Positions 1-9,396 of a stretch of DNA of 28,563 bases are shown piece after piece; the first letter of the stretch is position 1; each line of letters opens with the position of its first letter. A model generated the notes under the pieces. The model did not search any database. It saw nothing but the letters and a program-made list of their open reading frames with translations, and was not told where the DNA came from. The DNA lies in the NCBI GenBank assembly GCA_016710365.1, contig JADJVW010000041.1, positions 1-28,563 on the forward strand, read 5' to 3'. The stretch comes from Candidatus Caldilinea saccharophila. GTDB lineage: Bacteria; Chloroflexota; Anaerolineae; Caldilineales; Caldilineaceae. The translations under genes and the position numbers were made by a program.

Positions 1-104
1 CCCTCCCCGGAGGAGTCTGCCTAACGACTCAATTCGCCGAAGATGAACGTGTTGAGCGTCAGAAATTGATGTTGTGTTATTGACTACAATTGAAGGAGAC
101 GATC

Positions 105-614
105 ATGCGACTCTACCAACGCACCGTGGCCCATAGAACATTCACAATTGCCCTGGTTGTTGCTTGCATACTGATCTGCATCCTTGCCGCATCCTCAGTC
201 TATGCTTTTCCAGGAAGCCGCTGGACAGTTCAAAGCAATGAACGGCTTGAAGTCTTGCGTGACTATGCCTGTTTTGGCGAAGGGAAACCGGACGCATCAA
301 AAAGAGAACGTGAAACCTCTAAGGTCGTCACTTTTTCCCGAGATGTTCTTTCGGCGGAAGCCTTTCTGTCCGGTTTTGATATTTGGTATACGCAGGAAGG
401 AAACGATCATGAAGTAATACAGTTGCGCGTAGATGCCATGGTCAATGCGATCAATGTGGGCACCCCGTGCCAAGCACCGCTTCGCTGTATCGGTACGCCG
501 ACTGAAAATGTATCGATCAAGCTTATATACAGCATGGCTGACGAAGATCTTGGGGACAGCGATGATTACAGCAATGCGTGCATTGGATTCACCGTGCTTG
601 CACGTACGAAATGA
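105..614 (+). CDS. Secreted protein of unknown function
   Basis: A 169-residue protein that I do not recognise. It starts at the ATG at 105, with AAGGAG at 93-97 as ribosome site; a TTG at 90 is in frame but lies ahead of that site. Residues 1-10 are basic, 11-31 are strongly hydrophobic, and SVYA before residue 35 looks like a signal peptidase I site, so export is likely. The mature part is small and acidic and has four cysteines (in ACFG, TPCQ, LRC and NACIG), enough for two disulfides. It is the first gene of an apparent operon: the next gene starts 31 bases downstream, and a third follows after 3 bases. The secretion call is well supported; the function is unknown. Confidence 0.7.
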   Translation: MRLYQRTVAHRTFTIALVVACILICILAASSVYAFPGSRWTVQSNERLEVLRDYACFGEGKPDASKRERETSKVVTFSRDVLSAEAFLSGFDIWYTQEGNDHEVIQLRVDAMVNAINVGTPCQAPLRCIGTPTENVSIKLIYSMADEDLGDSDDYSNACIGFTVLARTK

Positions 615-645
615 CGTTATTAGAAAAGAGAGAAGGAGAAACAAT

Positions 646-1363
646 ATGGCCACTTTTGGCATTGAGGGAATCCGCTACTTTGACAAGCTCAGGGCCGCCG
701 GCTATGCAGCCTCCGACCTGCGCTACGTCTTCAATGTCTGCAATGGGCTGCTTCGCAAGCTTGAGTCGAGAGGGCATACGAAGACGTTCTACTACGCCAA
801 TGATGATTGCTGGGAAACGGATATCCGCAGCTCGTTTCAGGGCGGCGGCGACAACGACTATGCCGACAATGTCGATCTGTTCTTCATCTATACCCATGGC
901 AACCACGACAGCAAGGGCAATATCCAGCTCGGCTACAACGTCAAAAAAGACAAATGGCTCAGCAACTCTGCGGAGTGGTGTCTTGGCGAACATCAAGTGG
1001 AGTGGGTCATGGCCTACGCATGCAGTACGGTGGACCTTGAGCAGTTTGGCACGCTTTACAACATCTTTCAAGGTCTACATGGCTACTGCGGCGCGTGGGG
1101 GCGAGATGATTGACAGCTCTACGGTCGATGAAGTGGGTGAGGATGTGGGCGAAAACCTGATCAACGGCGACCCGGTCAGTCATGCCTGGATAGACGGCGT
1201 ATCCGATTGGTGGGTAGACAACCATCCGATCGTGATTACGGCGGAAACGGAGAACACGCCTTCGGACACGACAATGGACCGGGACCGTTTGGTTGGACAC
1301 GGTTTTTCAGAGGCCGACATCTATGATCCGGACTCGCTTTGCGCCGTATGGGCGGAGGGATAA
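646..1363 (+). CDS. DUF6345-like caspase-fold protein, frameshifted
   Basis: The frame opens at ATG 646 behind GAAGGAG and runs to a TGA at 1111-1113. The protein clearly continues in the next frame to the TAA at 1361-1363. Removing one G from the GGGGG run at 1097-1101 joins the halves as ...GAWGEMIDSS..., giving about 238 residues. Two motifs stand out: IYTHGNH with His84 and MAYACST with Cys126, each after a hydrophobic strand, as in the His/Cys dyad of clan CD (caspase/gingipain) peptidases. The spacing and the later AWIDGVSDWW segment resemble DUF6345 proteins as I remember them. There is no signal peptide. Peptidase activity is inferred only. It is the middle gene of the operon, and the third gene starts 3 bases after its stop. 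The single indel in a G run is more likely a sequence error than decay. Confidence 0.6.
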
Positions 1364-1366
1364 AAG

Positions 1367-2272
1367 ATGAACGTATCCAGTGACTTGCGCAAAATGTTGG
1401 TGGACAGCACGCTTGGGTACCAACGAACGATGCCTATCTTTCGCTTGAAAGAACTAAGCGAGCAGGAAGTGGAGGCAAGAGCCGTCACGTTTGCTGAGGA
1501 TTTCTTTGGCCTCTACGACGACTCGCAGTTCCGCTACAACCGTCGGCCCAATGAGGGCGCAACCGATCTGGTTTTCCACGACGACACGTTGGTTCGCGGA
1601 TTTCACGCGTCCGGCGCGCTGGTCGCAAAGCGCGCCTTGAAATGGCGTGAACAGCCGATCTCAGGCGCCACGGATGAGGAGACGTTGATTGATGCGGCCA
1701 CACAGGCTGTAGACAAACTGGGCATCAACAAGTATGTGGGGCAGGATGAGGAGGTTCGGTTCGAGCGATTGTGGCGCATCAAACAGAGAACGGTGCATCG
1801 CAATGGCGAGCGCGATCCCGTTGTGCTCCGCAATGTGGTCGGCGCTTTTCGCCGCTACCTGCATGGTGCCCCCGTTTGGGGGCGAGCGTCTGTGTATGTC
1901 GAACTGTCAGGCGACAAAGCCGTCAGCGCCGCCGGGACAGACTGGCGGCTGCACGTTGAGCCGGCAGTGGATGAGGCAGACGTGATCGAACCCGAAGTTG
2001 CCGTCGATTGGGTGCTTGGCGAGCTTGCTGCAAGGATGCCGGGCGATAGGCTGACAGAGAGAAACTACGTTCCTGAACTGTTCTCGCTGGGCTATTTCTC
2101 GCTGCCAAAACGGACTGTTCAGTTGGTCACACAGCCGGTCTATGTTGCCAAATTCCAAGCGCGAGATCGGGCCGATTTCAGCCAGTTGATCGTCGTGCGT
2201 GCGACGTATGAGCGTTACGGCGACGTTGACCATATGCTTGGATCGCCGGTCGGTTCAGTCAATAGATCCTGA
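1367..2272 (+). CDS. Conserved hypothetical, putative partner of the DUF6345-like gene
   Basis: A 301-residue soluble protein without signal or membrane segments. ATG 1367 follows the previous stop by 3 bases, and its ribosome site (GGAGG) lies inside the end of that gene, so translation is probably coupled. The N-terminal half has a PIFRLKELSEQEVEARA segment. The central part has the pattern AFRRYLHGAPVWGRASVYVEL followed by DWRLHVEPAV. This 'gene product is compared with a stored value' layout resembles the domain that I recall preceding DUF6345 in longer fused proteins; here it is a separate gene placed after it. No catalytic motif is visible. The function is unknown; a chaperone, propeptide or substrate-recognition role for the neighbour is inference. 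Confidence 0.6.
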   Translation: MNVSSDLRKMLVDSTLGYQRTMPIFRLKELSEQEVEARAVTFAEDFFGLYDDSQFRYNRRPNEGATDLVFHDDTLVRGFHASGALVAKRALKWREQPISGATDEETLIDAATQAVDKLGINKYVGQDEEVRFERLWRIKQRTVHRNGERDPVVLRNVVGAFRRYLHGAPVWGRASVYVELSGDKAVSAAGTDWRLHVEPAVDEADVIEPEVAVDWVLGELAARMPGDRLTERNYVPELFSLGYFSLPKRTVQLVTQPVYVAKFQARDRADFSQLIVVRATYERYGDVDHMLGSPVGSVNRS

Positions 2273-2278
2273 TAGCGC

Positions 2279-2348
2279 GTAGGTCGGGTATCCTTGCCCG
2301 ACGACGGTACTATGGTGGAAGCGTGTCGGGCAAGGATGCTCAATCTAC
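2279..2348. repeat. Palindromic intergenic element between convergent genes
   Basis: Thirteen bases at 2290-2302 (ATCCTTGCCCGAC) are perfectly complementary to 2325-2337 across a 22-base loop. The pairing resumes at the outer ends, where GTAG at 2279-2282 matches CTAC at 2345-2348. The left arm alone can also fold (GTCGGG/CCCGAC). It sits between two convergent genes and may act as a bidirectional terminator, though no clear T tract follows on either strand. The symmetric outline with matching ends also fits a dispersed palindromic repeat or MITE remnant. Confidence 0.6.
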
Positions 2349-2377
2349 AAAACTCATGATCTGGTTGTGCCTTCAGT

Positions 2378-2992
2378 TTACGGCGCATCGAGTACGGCTG
2401 ACACGTCGGCGGCCAACTGTGGATAGGCGGCGGAGGTTGCGGTTTCGCCGCGGTTGAAGCTGCCGTGCACGGCATAGGCATCGCCGGCCAGCCGTAGGAT
2501 GCTAAGGGACTCGTCGCGTGGATCCACGATCCAGTACTCTGGGATGCCGGCGCGGGCGTACTCGAAGCGCTTGGTGACCAGATCGCGGTGGGGATCGTCC
2601 GGTGAGACGACTTCCACCACCAGGTCAGCGCCGGTCCAAAAGGCATCCTCGCGGCGGGGATCATCGGCCGAGGCGAGGAAGAGTAGATCCGGCTCGCGTA
2701 GCTTGCCCGGCCACAATTGCAACCGTAATGGTGCAGTTCGCACGGTGCCGCCAAGTTGATTGGCAAGCTGCAATAATAGGACGAAAAGGTATCCGACGAT
2801 GGCTTGATGTCTGTCGCTGGGCATGGGCAACACCTCGATAGAGCCATGGGAGAATTCGACCAGCCGGTTGGTTTCCAATCTGAGATACTCTTCCATGCTC
2901 CAAGCGCCCTGGGCCGGAAAGAGCAGAGCGACATCCCAGGCGGGTTCGGCCCATTCATCCGCTTGTGGCGCAGATCGATCCACTGTCTGCAT
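2378..2992 (-). CDS. Uma2-family (DUF820) PD-(D/E)XK endonuclease
   Basis: A 204-residue protein of the Uma2/DUF820 family, putative restriction-like endonucleases found in many copies in cyanobacteria and Chloroflexota. Family features visible in order: WSMEEYLRLE near the N-terminus, a GSIEVLPMPSDRHQ segment, REPDLLFL supplying the catalytic Asp, DLVVEVVSP supplying the Glu, then KRFEYARAGIPEYWIVDP. This order is typical of the fold. The start is ATG 2992 with AAGGAA about 9 bases ahead; an upstream in-frame ATG at 3049 lacks a ribosome site and falls over a TATAAT hexamer at 3037-3042. The gene lies 46 bases after the BTAD regulator on the same strand and may be co-transcribed. The biological role of the family is unsettled. 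Confidence 0.9.
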   Translation of the reverse strand: MQTVDRSAPQADEWAEPAWDVALLFPAQGAWSMEEYLRLETNRLVEFSHGSIEVLPMPSDRHQAIVGYLFVLLLQLANQLGGTVRTAPLRLQLWPGKLREPDLLFLASADDPRREDAFWTGADLVVEVVSPDDPHRDLVTKRFEYARAGIPEYWIVDPRDESLSILRLAGDAYAVHGSFNRGETATSAAYPQLAADVSAVLDAP

Positions 2993-3038
2993 GGTTGGGC
3001 GTTCCTTTTTGAACAATCTGAAAGACGGACTGGCGCCA

Positions 3039-6000
3039 TTATAGCACATTCAAGAAGGCGACGTTGGCTGGCGCGATCAACACATCGCCGTCATCATCCA
3101 GGGATGGGACCGCCAGTTCCAGCCCCCAGCACGCCAGAAGATCCTCGGCTCGCTGGCGTGTGGCGTAGGCGGTGGCCTCGTTGGCCAGCACCCCGACGAG
3201 CAACTGCCTCGCCAGCGCCGGCTTATGCCCGGCCCAGGCCGCCTCGGCAAGCCCGGCGAGTGCTTCCTGGGCTTCGGCGGCGTCACAGCCCTTGGCCGCC
3301 AACGCATCCGCATAGCATTGTTGCGCCCGCACCCAATCCCCTTCGGCGCAGGCCACATGGCCCATCTCCAGGAAAATGCCGGCGAGGTGGGTAGAGTGGG
3401 GAATTTCGGGGCGGGTGCAGGCGATTCGCGCCTCCTCCAGCCGGGATCGGGCCGCAGCCGGATCGCCGGCCAGGCGCTCGACACGCGCCAAGCCTGTCAG
3501 ACTGCGGACGTGCAGCGCAAGTATGCCTGTTTCCAGCCCCAGAGCCAGGCTCCGCTGGCAGTGTTCACGTGCCATCAAATAGCGACCGGCGTCACACTCG
3601 ATCAGGCCGAGTCTCATTTCGCTATAGGCAGCGTTGAGGCGATCTTCGAAGCTGTGGCTGAGTGCGAGAGCGGTGTGGATCAGGGCTTCGGCCTGATCGT
3701 AGTCCCCGCGTAACTGCAATAGGATGGCCTGTTCGCGCAAATTACGCGCCTTGAAGCGTCGTTCCCCCATTTCATCGCAGAGGTCAATGGCTGCCTGGTC
3801 GTGCGATTGAGCCGTCCCGTAGTCGCCCAGGAATCGCGGAGACGCCGAGTGTGTGATGAACGTGCATTTGCCAGAAACGGGTGCCAATCTCGGCGCGCCA
3901 AGGGTAGCACGGGAAATCGTTTGACACCAGATAGTCCAGTTGTTTCCGTGCAGCCGCCTGAGTGGCGGCGAAGTTCCCCAATGCCAAGTCAAAAAAAACA
4001 GTAGCATGGCGGACCATAAAATCCTGTTCTTGCCAGCAGTCTTCATCGGCAACGGCATCCAGCACCGTACGCGCTTCGTTCAAACAGACCTGAAGGCGCG
4101 CCAGCCAGCCCAGGTGCAACAACAGGACCATCTCGATGTAGAGAATGAAGGAGAACAAGACCACCGTTTCTTGGCGCTGGGGTGATTTCGGACCGAGTTG
4201 CTGCCATCGTGCGCGTAGTACGGTCGCGGCGCGCCCAAAATAGGGCAACATGACCCCGCACCAACCGGTCATCTCGGCAACGAAGAAGAGGCCGACCATC
4301 ATCTTCTGGATTGCCGCCAATTCTTCGTGCTCAATCGCCCACTGCCAGGCGGCCTCCAGGTTGCCGAAATCTGCGCTGAAGAGGGACATCGACTCGCGTC
4401 GCCAGTTCATGGTTTGGTCCTGACCTGTGACCATGCCGGCAAAGTGGATGCAGTGGCGGCGGTGCACGGCCCCGGCAGGCTCACCGCTCTCCGACTCGTA
4501 CTCCTGTTCGAGCTTGGCGAGACAGTATTGGCGCATCAGCCTCGGGGAAGGTGAAGCGGCGGTCGTGCGTGCGCAGCCACGAGGCGTCGATCAAGCCCTC
4601 CATGTCGGCGGGCGTGGCCCCGGCGACGGCTGTGGCCGCGGCGAGATTGCAGCCGCCGCGAAAGACAGCCAACTGGCGCAGCAGCGTACGCTGGCGATCG
4701 CCGAGCAGACGCCATGAATGGTCGAAGACGGCAAACATGCTGCGGTGGCGTGTCGGCACATCGCGCAATGGGGTGGTGAGCAGATCCAGCCCGCTGCGCA
4801 CGGCCGTAGCGATCTCGGCCAAGGTCAGGCTGCGGTTCCAAGCGGCCGCCAATTCGATGGCCAGCGGCATTCCCTCCAACAGACGGCAGATCTCGCCGAT
4901 CTGCTCCAGATCGGCGGACGTGGGGTCATAGCTTGGATCGAGCCGCTGCACCTGCTGCAAGAAGAGACCAACACTTGCGACGTCGTGCAGATCCTCTGGC
5001 TCGCCCTCTGAGCGTGTGAACTTGGTTCCCATGCCGGACAGGGCGGCCGGCGGCGTCTCCAATCCCTCCAGCGGCAGCAGCCACTCATCGGCCAGTTGCA
5101 GCCGGACGCGTGAGGTGACCAACAGCTTGAGCGCGGGCGCGGCGTTCAGCAGCGACGGCAGGAATTCGGCGCCGGCTGCCAGATGCTCGAAGTTGTCGAG
5201 CACGAGCAACGTCTGCCGCGCTTGTAGATGTTCCATGAGCCGCACTGTCGCCGCGTCCGGGCCCGCCGGCGGCAGCCCCAATGAACGCAGCATCGCGACG
5301 GCCAGATGGTCGGGCGCGTTCACTGGCGCCAGGTCGACAAACCAAACGCCGTCGGCAAAGTGCTCCCTTTGCGCACGCGCGGCTTCGATCGCCAGCAGGG
5401 TCTTGCCCATGCCGCCCGGCGCCAGCACGGTGAGCAAGCGGCAGGCAGGATCGGCCAGACGCGTGGCTATCTGTTCGAGTTCGGTCTTGCGGCCAAAGAA
5501 GGCCGGGGGCCGCGGCGGCAAATGCATCTGGCTTGAGCTGGCGAGAGACGAGGCCCTTGTCGCCGGATGCGGCGGCGTGACCATCGGGGGCGGCACAATC
5601 TCGCCGTTGCGGATGCGGTCAACCAGCGCTGCGGTCGCCGGCTGCGGCGCCACACCCAACTCTTTGGCCAGCAGTTGACGGCAGATCTCATAGTGGTGCA
5701 GCGCGGCGGAAGGCTGGCCGCTGGCGGCCAGTTGCCAGATGAGTCGTTGATGCACCTCTTCGTTCCACGGCTCGATCGCCAGGTGCTGGCGCGTCCAGAA
5801 TGTGGCCTGGACGAAATCGCCGCGCTCCTCACAATCCTTGGCCAGCCGGGTCAACGCCAAGCCAGTCAGATGGTCCACCTGCTCGGCTGCCACCACGAGC
5901 CACTCCTCGAATGGTGGGCTGTGCGCGACCTTGAAGCCAGCCAGAAAGGCGCCGCGACGCAGTGCCAACGCGGCTTCACAGGCGGCGGGCGTGGGGCACT

Positions 6001-6349
6001 CCCCGCCGTGGAAGCAAGCCATGAATGAGACGAGGTCAACCTCTGCATCGCTGGCCAGGTTGAATTGCAGCGTCGTCTGCGTGATCAACAGAAAGGGCGA
6101 CTGCGCGGTGGCGTCGCCAATGCTCTTGCGCAAGCTGGCCAGCGCATGACGTAGATCAGCCTGCGCGGCGCCGGGTGGATGCTCCGGCCAGAGCAGTTCC
6201 GCCAGTGCTGCACGCGTGTGGCTGTGTGCGGCATCCGCGGCCAGGAACGCGAGCAACGCGCCCACCTTGGCCGACTCGAATCCGGCTACAAGCTGGCCGT
6301 CCAGCGTTACCTGGAACGGGCCGAGCAGAGCAATGCAGAGACGCGCCAT
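3039..6349 (-). CDS. BTAD / NB-ARC-like ATPase / TPR transcriptional regulator, two frameshifts
   Basis: A large SARP/MalT-like regulator of about 1102 residues once two breaks are bridged. Domains in order: OmpR-type winged helix (about 1-95, MARLCIALLGPF start), bacterial transcriptional activation domain (about 100-245), P-loop ATPase with Walker A APGGMGKT near 310-317, Walker B LLVLDNFEHL near 381-390 and LLVTSR near 409-414, then helical and TPR repeats to the C-terminus. Break 1 is at the GGGG run 4544-4547: dropping one base restores FPRLMRQY, the usual ...LVRQY motif. Break 2 is near 3836-3850 and restores RFLGDYGTA. I chose ATG 6349 because ATG 6439 overlaps the -10 hexamer. Such proteins activate transcription in response to an unknown signal; the target is unknown, possibly the divergent small gene. 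Confidence 0.85.
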
Positions 6350-6437
6350 TGGTGCCATCCTGCCTCGAGCACATCTTTTCGATGTGACCTGCGGCTGGTC
6401 ACGGTGGGGCGAAGAGAGATGTCGAGAGGCTGTCTTC

Positions 6438-6467
6438 ATTATAGCGGAAATGCACCGCCCCGATCAA
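6438..6467 (-). promoter_or_regulatory. Sigma70-type promoter of the BTAD regulator
   Basis: On the minus strand TTGATC (6462-6467) and TATAAT (6438-6443) are separated by 18 bases. This predicts transcription from about 6431 and an untranslated leader of about 80 bases before ATG 6349. It is also the reason to reject the in-frame ATG at 6439 as the start. Confidence 0.6.
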
Positions 6468-6491
6468 TCCAATCAAAAAACACAGAGTTGG

Positions 6492-6529
6492 TTCAAGTGG
6501 ATATCACACGTAAGACCCGACCACTTGAA
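6492..6529. promoter_or_regulatory. Perfect 9-bp inverted repeat, candidate operator
   Basis: TTCAAGTGG at 6492-6500 and CCACTTGAA at 6521-6529 are exact inverted copies; 20 bases separate them, so the arms are about three helical turns apart centre to centre. The site lies just upstream of the BTAD regulator promoter and ahead of the divergent small gene, a natural place for a regulator to act on both. Binding by the BTAD protein is inferred only; SARP-type proteins more often use direct repeats. Confidence 0.4.
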
Positions 6530-6610
6530 TTCTGGTTGAGCCTTTTTTTGTTTTCACGCGCTTTTAACGCGCCTGGCTGCTAGAGTGTGGATACAAGGGG
6601 AGCAAGGACG

Positions 6611-6835
6611 ATGGCAGACGAACAGCATTATCTGGCCTATCTGGTCCGCCTGTGGACCGTACATCGCAACGGCGACCTGGCCTGGCGCGCCTCTGCGGCC
6701 AATGCCCACACGGGTGAGTAGCAAGTCTTTGCCAACCTGGCGGCTCTGTTCGCCTTCTTGCGCGCAGTAACAGAGGAAGAAGCGCCTTCACCCGATGCGC
6801 TCAACGAGAGTGTGGCGGCGCAGGAAGTAAATTGA
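6611..6835 (+). pseudogene. Small conserved protein gene with in-frame TAG
   Basis: From ATG 6611 (GGGGAGCAAGG just upstream) the frame reads MADEQHYLAYLVRLW...WRASAANAHTGE, then TAG at 6719-6721, then QVFANLAALFAFLRAVTEEE to TGA at 6833-6835: 74 codons in total. The two halves fit one small protein of a type I remember in Chloroflexota (YL.RLW...WRAS...HTGE..F..L..LFAFL), so the TAG probably replaces a CAG or similar codon. No indel is needed, unlike the other breaks in this window. Read as given, only a 36-residue peptide would be made. The gene faces away from the BTAD regulator and shares its 5' region. Function unknown. Confidence 0.55.
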
Positions 6836-7115
6836 ACCAAACCATACAGATCGGGAGAACGAAAGGGGGGATTCCCGGCTTCATTCGCAGCGATGGATGT
6901 GATGAACCTGCTGTTGAGGAGCAAAGCGCAATGAGTTCGTTCTGATGCCGGTAACAGGCGCTGGAGAAGCAATCGATCCACATGTGGTGGCTGCCAGGCG
7001 AGTTATCGTCAATAACAATGGTTGTCCATGGCGCAAGTTGATGGCGACCGCAGAAGGTGCGCCAATTCTGGTAGGGATGATTCGCAGTCAAGGAAGACTG
7101 CAAGGAGGATTCATC

Positions 7116-8773
7116 ATGTTCCGTCAGAAGGATATGCTGTTTGTGTTGCTGCTGGCGGCGCTGCTCCTGGGCGCGTGCCAGCCGATTGTACGGCCGGAGG
7201 TGATGGAGAAAGCGGCGCCTCATTACGGGCCACTTACTGTACTGGTGCAAGGCGCCCAGATCCGCAGCCCCAACGGGATCAAGGTAGGGCCGGACGGCAA
7301 TCTATACGTGGCCAGCGTGAACGAGCAAGCGATCCTGGTTATCGACCCCGACACCGGCCAAATCCTCAGCCGTTTGGGAGCCGAAGTAGGCATTGATGGG
7401 CCGGACGATCTGGCGTTTGGGCCGGACGGCTCGATCTACTGGACCGATTTCTTCAAAGGATCGGTTGGCCGCCTGGCGCCTGACGGCAGCACGAGCAGCC
7501 AGATGGTGGCGCCCGGCGTCAATCCGATCATCGTTGCGCCTGACGGGCGGCTGTTTGTGGGGCTGGCCTTTCTGGGCGATGCGCTCTACCAACTCGACCC
7601 AGAATTGGCTGCGCCGCCTCGCCTGCTGGCCGAAGGCTTGGGTGGGCTGAACAGCTTCCAATTCGGCCCCGACGGCATGTTGTATTCACCGGTGATGGAA
7701 AAGGGGCAGGTCGTGCGCATCGATGTCGCCACCGACCCAATTCAGATCGAGGTGGTGGCCGAGGGGTTGAATTGGCCGCTCTCTGCCAAATTTGATTCGC
7801 AAGGCCGTCTCTATGCAAGCGGCGCCCCCGATGTGGAAACAGCCGGCATCACGCGCATCGACATGGCTACGGGCGAACTCGAAACGGTGGCCGTTGCGCC
7901 ATCCGGCATCGACAACTTCGCCTTCGATGCCCAGGACCGTCTGTTTCTTAGCCTGTTGGCTGAGGGAAGCGTCGCCGAGGTGATGGAGGACGGTGCGCTG
8001 CGCATGTTGGGGCCGGTGGGGCTGGTGGGTCCAGGCGGCGTGGCCGTGGCAGCACGATCTGACGGCGAGTCCATCTATGTGGCCGATCTCTGGATGCTGC
8101 ATGAGTTTGACAGCACGACCGGGGAACTGCGCAACAAATACGATCTGGGGCGTGGACGGTAGTGGTGGATGGCGACAATCTGCTGCTGTCAAGCTGGTTT
8201 AGCAACTATGTGATGGTCTGGAACCCGCAGACGCATGAAGCTGTCGAGGAGTACTACGACTTCGCCATGCCGCTCAGCGCCATCCGCTTCCAGGGTGACC
8301 TGGTGGTCGCCGAGCTGGGCACGAGCAGCGTGGTGCGCGCCAGCGCCGCCGATCCGGCGCAGCGCGAGACGTTGGTGGAGGGCTTGGGCGTGCCTGCCGG
8401 GCTGGTCGCCGACGAGGAGAATCTATGGGTCAGTGACCGCGCCACGGGCGAGGTCTTGCAGATCGTGGCCGGTGGTGAGGTGCTGCCAGCACCCAAGGTC
8501 ATCGCCAGCGGACTGGATCGGCCGGAGGGCATGGCGCTGACGCCGCAGGGCAACCTGCTGGTGACCGAAACCGGAACCGGGCGGCTCCTGTCCATCGATC
8601 TGACAACCGGCGCGGTGCGCACCCTTGCCGAAGGACTTGGATTCGACCCCGTCGCGCCAGAAGGACAGACGCCAACCGGGCTGATGAGCAGTGTGGCGGT
8701 CAGCCCATCGGGTGCGATCTTTGTAACAGGCGATCTGGCCAACGTGCTCTATCGGATTGAGCCTGAACAGTAG
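7116..8773 (+). CDS. SMP-30/NHL-like beta-propeller lipoprotein, frameshifted
   Basis: About 552 residues after repair. ATG 7116 is preceded by AAGGAGG at 7102-7108; a longer upstream frame has no such site. The N-terminus has Lys/Arg, a hydrophobic stretch (residues 7-18) and the lipobox LLGAC with Cys21, so the protein is probably a lipid-anchored exported protein. The body is built of repeats with GPDGNLYVA, GPDGSIYWTD, APDGRLFVG, GPDGMLYSP and QGRLYASG, the signature of SMP-30/gluconolactonase/NHL six- or more-bladed propellers. The first frame ends at TAG 8160-8162; the second frame continues as AWTVVVDGDNLLLSSW. Adding one G to the GGGG run 8147-8150 joins them. The last blades include PAGLVADEENLWVSD and PEGMALTPQGNLLVTE. 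Substrate or ligand unknown; a lactonase-type enzyme or a binding scaffold are both possible. Confidence 0.8.
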
Positions 8774-8907
8774 GCAGAGCATAATCGGGAGCCTACCAGG
8801 CTGGACGAGCACGGATGTACTTCAAGTTGGGGGCGTCCAGCACGTTTCAACCGTGACGTACACTCGACGAGTACCTCCAGTCGATCGCAAAAATAGACCA
8901 CGGATGG

Positions 8908-8982
8908 CACGGAGTAGACGGATTCTCGCGGATTTCATCCGAAAATCATCCGGTTTTGTCCGTCTACTCCGTCTACTCCGTG
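8908..8982. repeat. Inverted repeat CACGGAGTAGACGGA
   Basis: CACGGAGTAGACGGA at 8908-8922 is matched by its exact reverse complement at 8968-8982. A tandem partial copy of the right arm (TCCGTCTACTCCGT, 8959-8972) overlaps it. Outside, CCACGGA at 8899-8905 pairs loosely with TCCGTGG. The middle contains the GCGGATTTCATCCG type of sequence common in dispersed intergenic repeats of GC-rich environmental bacteria. Confidence 0.7.
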
Positions 8983-9032
8983 GCCGATTGGAACCGGGCT
9001 GAATCGTAGCCCGGGCGATAAGCAGCGCCCTG

Positions 9033-9154
9033 GGGTGTACTTCAGGGTTGGGGCAGGCAACGTCCCCGGCACGGTGCAGCAGATGGCGACATGACCAAAA
9101 CGCTTGTGCACCGTGCCGGGGACGTACTAGGCACCCCCAACTCGAACTACACCC
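9033..9154. repeat. 122-bp long palindromic element
   Basis: The core arm 9060-9078 (ACGTCCCCGGCACGGTGCA) is perfectly complementary to 9107-9125, 19 bp with a 28-base loop. The outer parts match imperfectly: GGGTGTACTTCAGGGTTGGGG at the left against the complement of CCCCCAACTCGAACTACACCC at the right. The outline, with inverted ends and no coding capacity, fits a MITE-like or REP-like element. It could also terminate transcription from the lipoprotein gene. Confidence 0.75.
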
Positions 9155-9332
9155 GCGTCCTTGCGCTTCCAGCCACGTGCACAGGATGATCTGCGCGCGT
9201 TTTCCGCGCGCTACACAGCTATGCTGAACAGGGAAGCATGATTCACGACGATGGCTGGTGGGCGAGTCTGGCTTGCTTATCTGGTTCGATGAACGCCAAG
9301 CTGATCGTCGCCATCTACAGGCTGCAACGATT

Positions 9333-9361
9333 TTGCAACGCGCAGGGGTCTACACTGTAGA
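9333..9361 (+). promoter_or_regulatory. Possible sigma70-type promoter
   Basis: TTGCAA (9333-9338), a 17-base spacer and TGTAGA (9356-9361) lie 36 bases before ATG 9397. The spacing is ideal but the -10 hexamer matches the consensus poorly, so this is tentative. Confidence 0.35.
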
Positions 9362-9396
9362 TAACCGGGTGGCAGTACACCTGGAGGGAGGTGCGT

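Larger units (their letters stand above)
8774..9396. other. Gene-free intergenic region with palindromic repeats
   Basis: I see no credible gene in these 623 bases: all frames are short and none combines a ribosome site with a recognisable protein. The stretch holds a weak partial repeat at 8811-8861, an inverted repeat at 8908-8982, a long palindromic element at 9033-9154, a GCGCGC/GCGCGC hairpin at 9193-9211 and a possible promoter at 9333-9361. Confidence 0.7.

Noticed and set aside
9250..9291. Short frame MAGGRVWLAYLVR ending at TGA 9289, similar to the start of the small gene at 6611 (HYLAYLVRLW).
   Set aside because: Only about seven residues agree and the following frame gives no match, so chance resemblance cannot be excluded; it may be a remnant.
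8774..9396. CRISPR array in the repeat-rich intergenic region.
   Set aside because: The repeats are inverted and different from each other, with no regular direct repeat-spacer pattern and no cas genes near.
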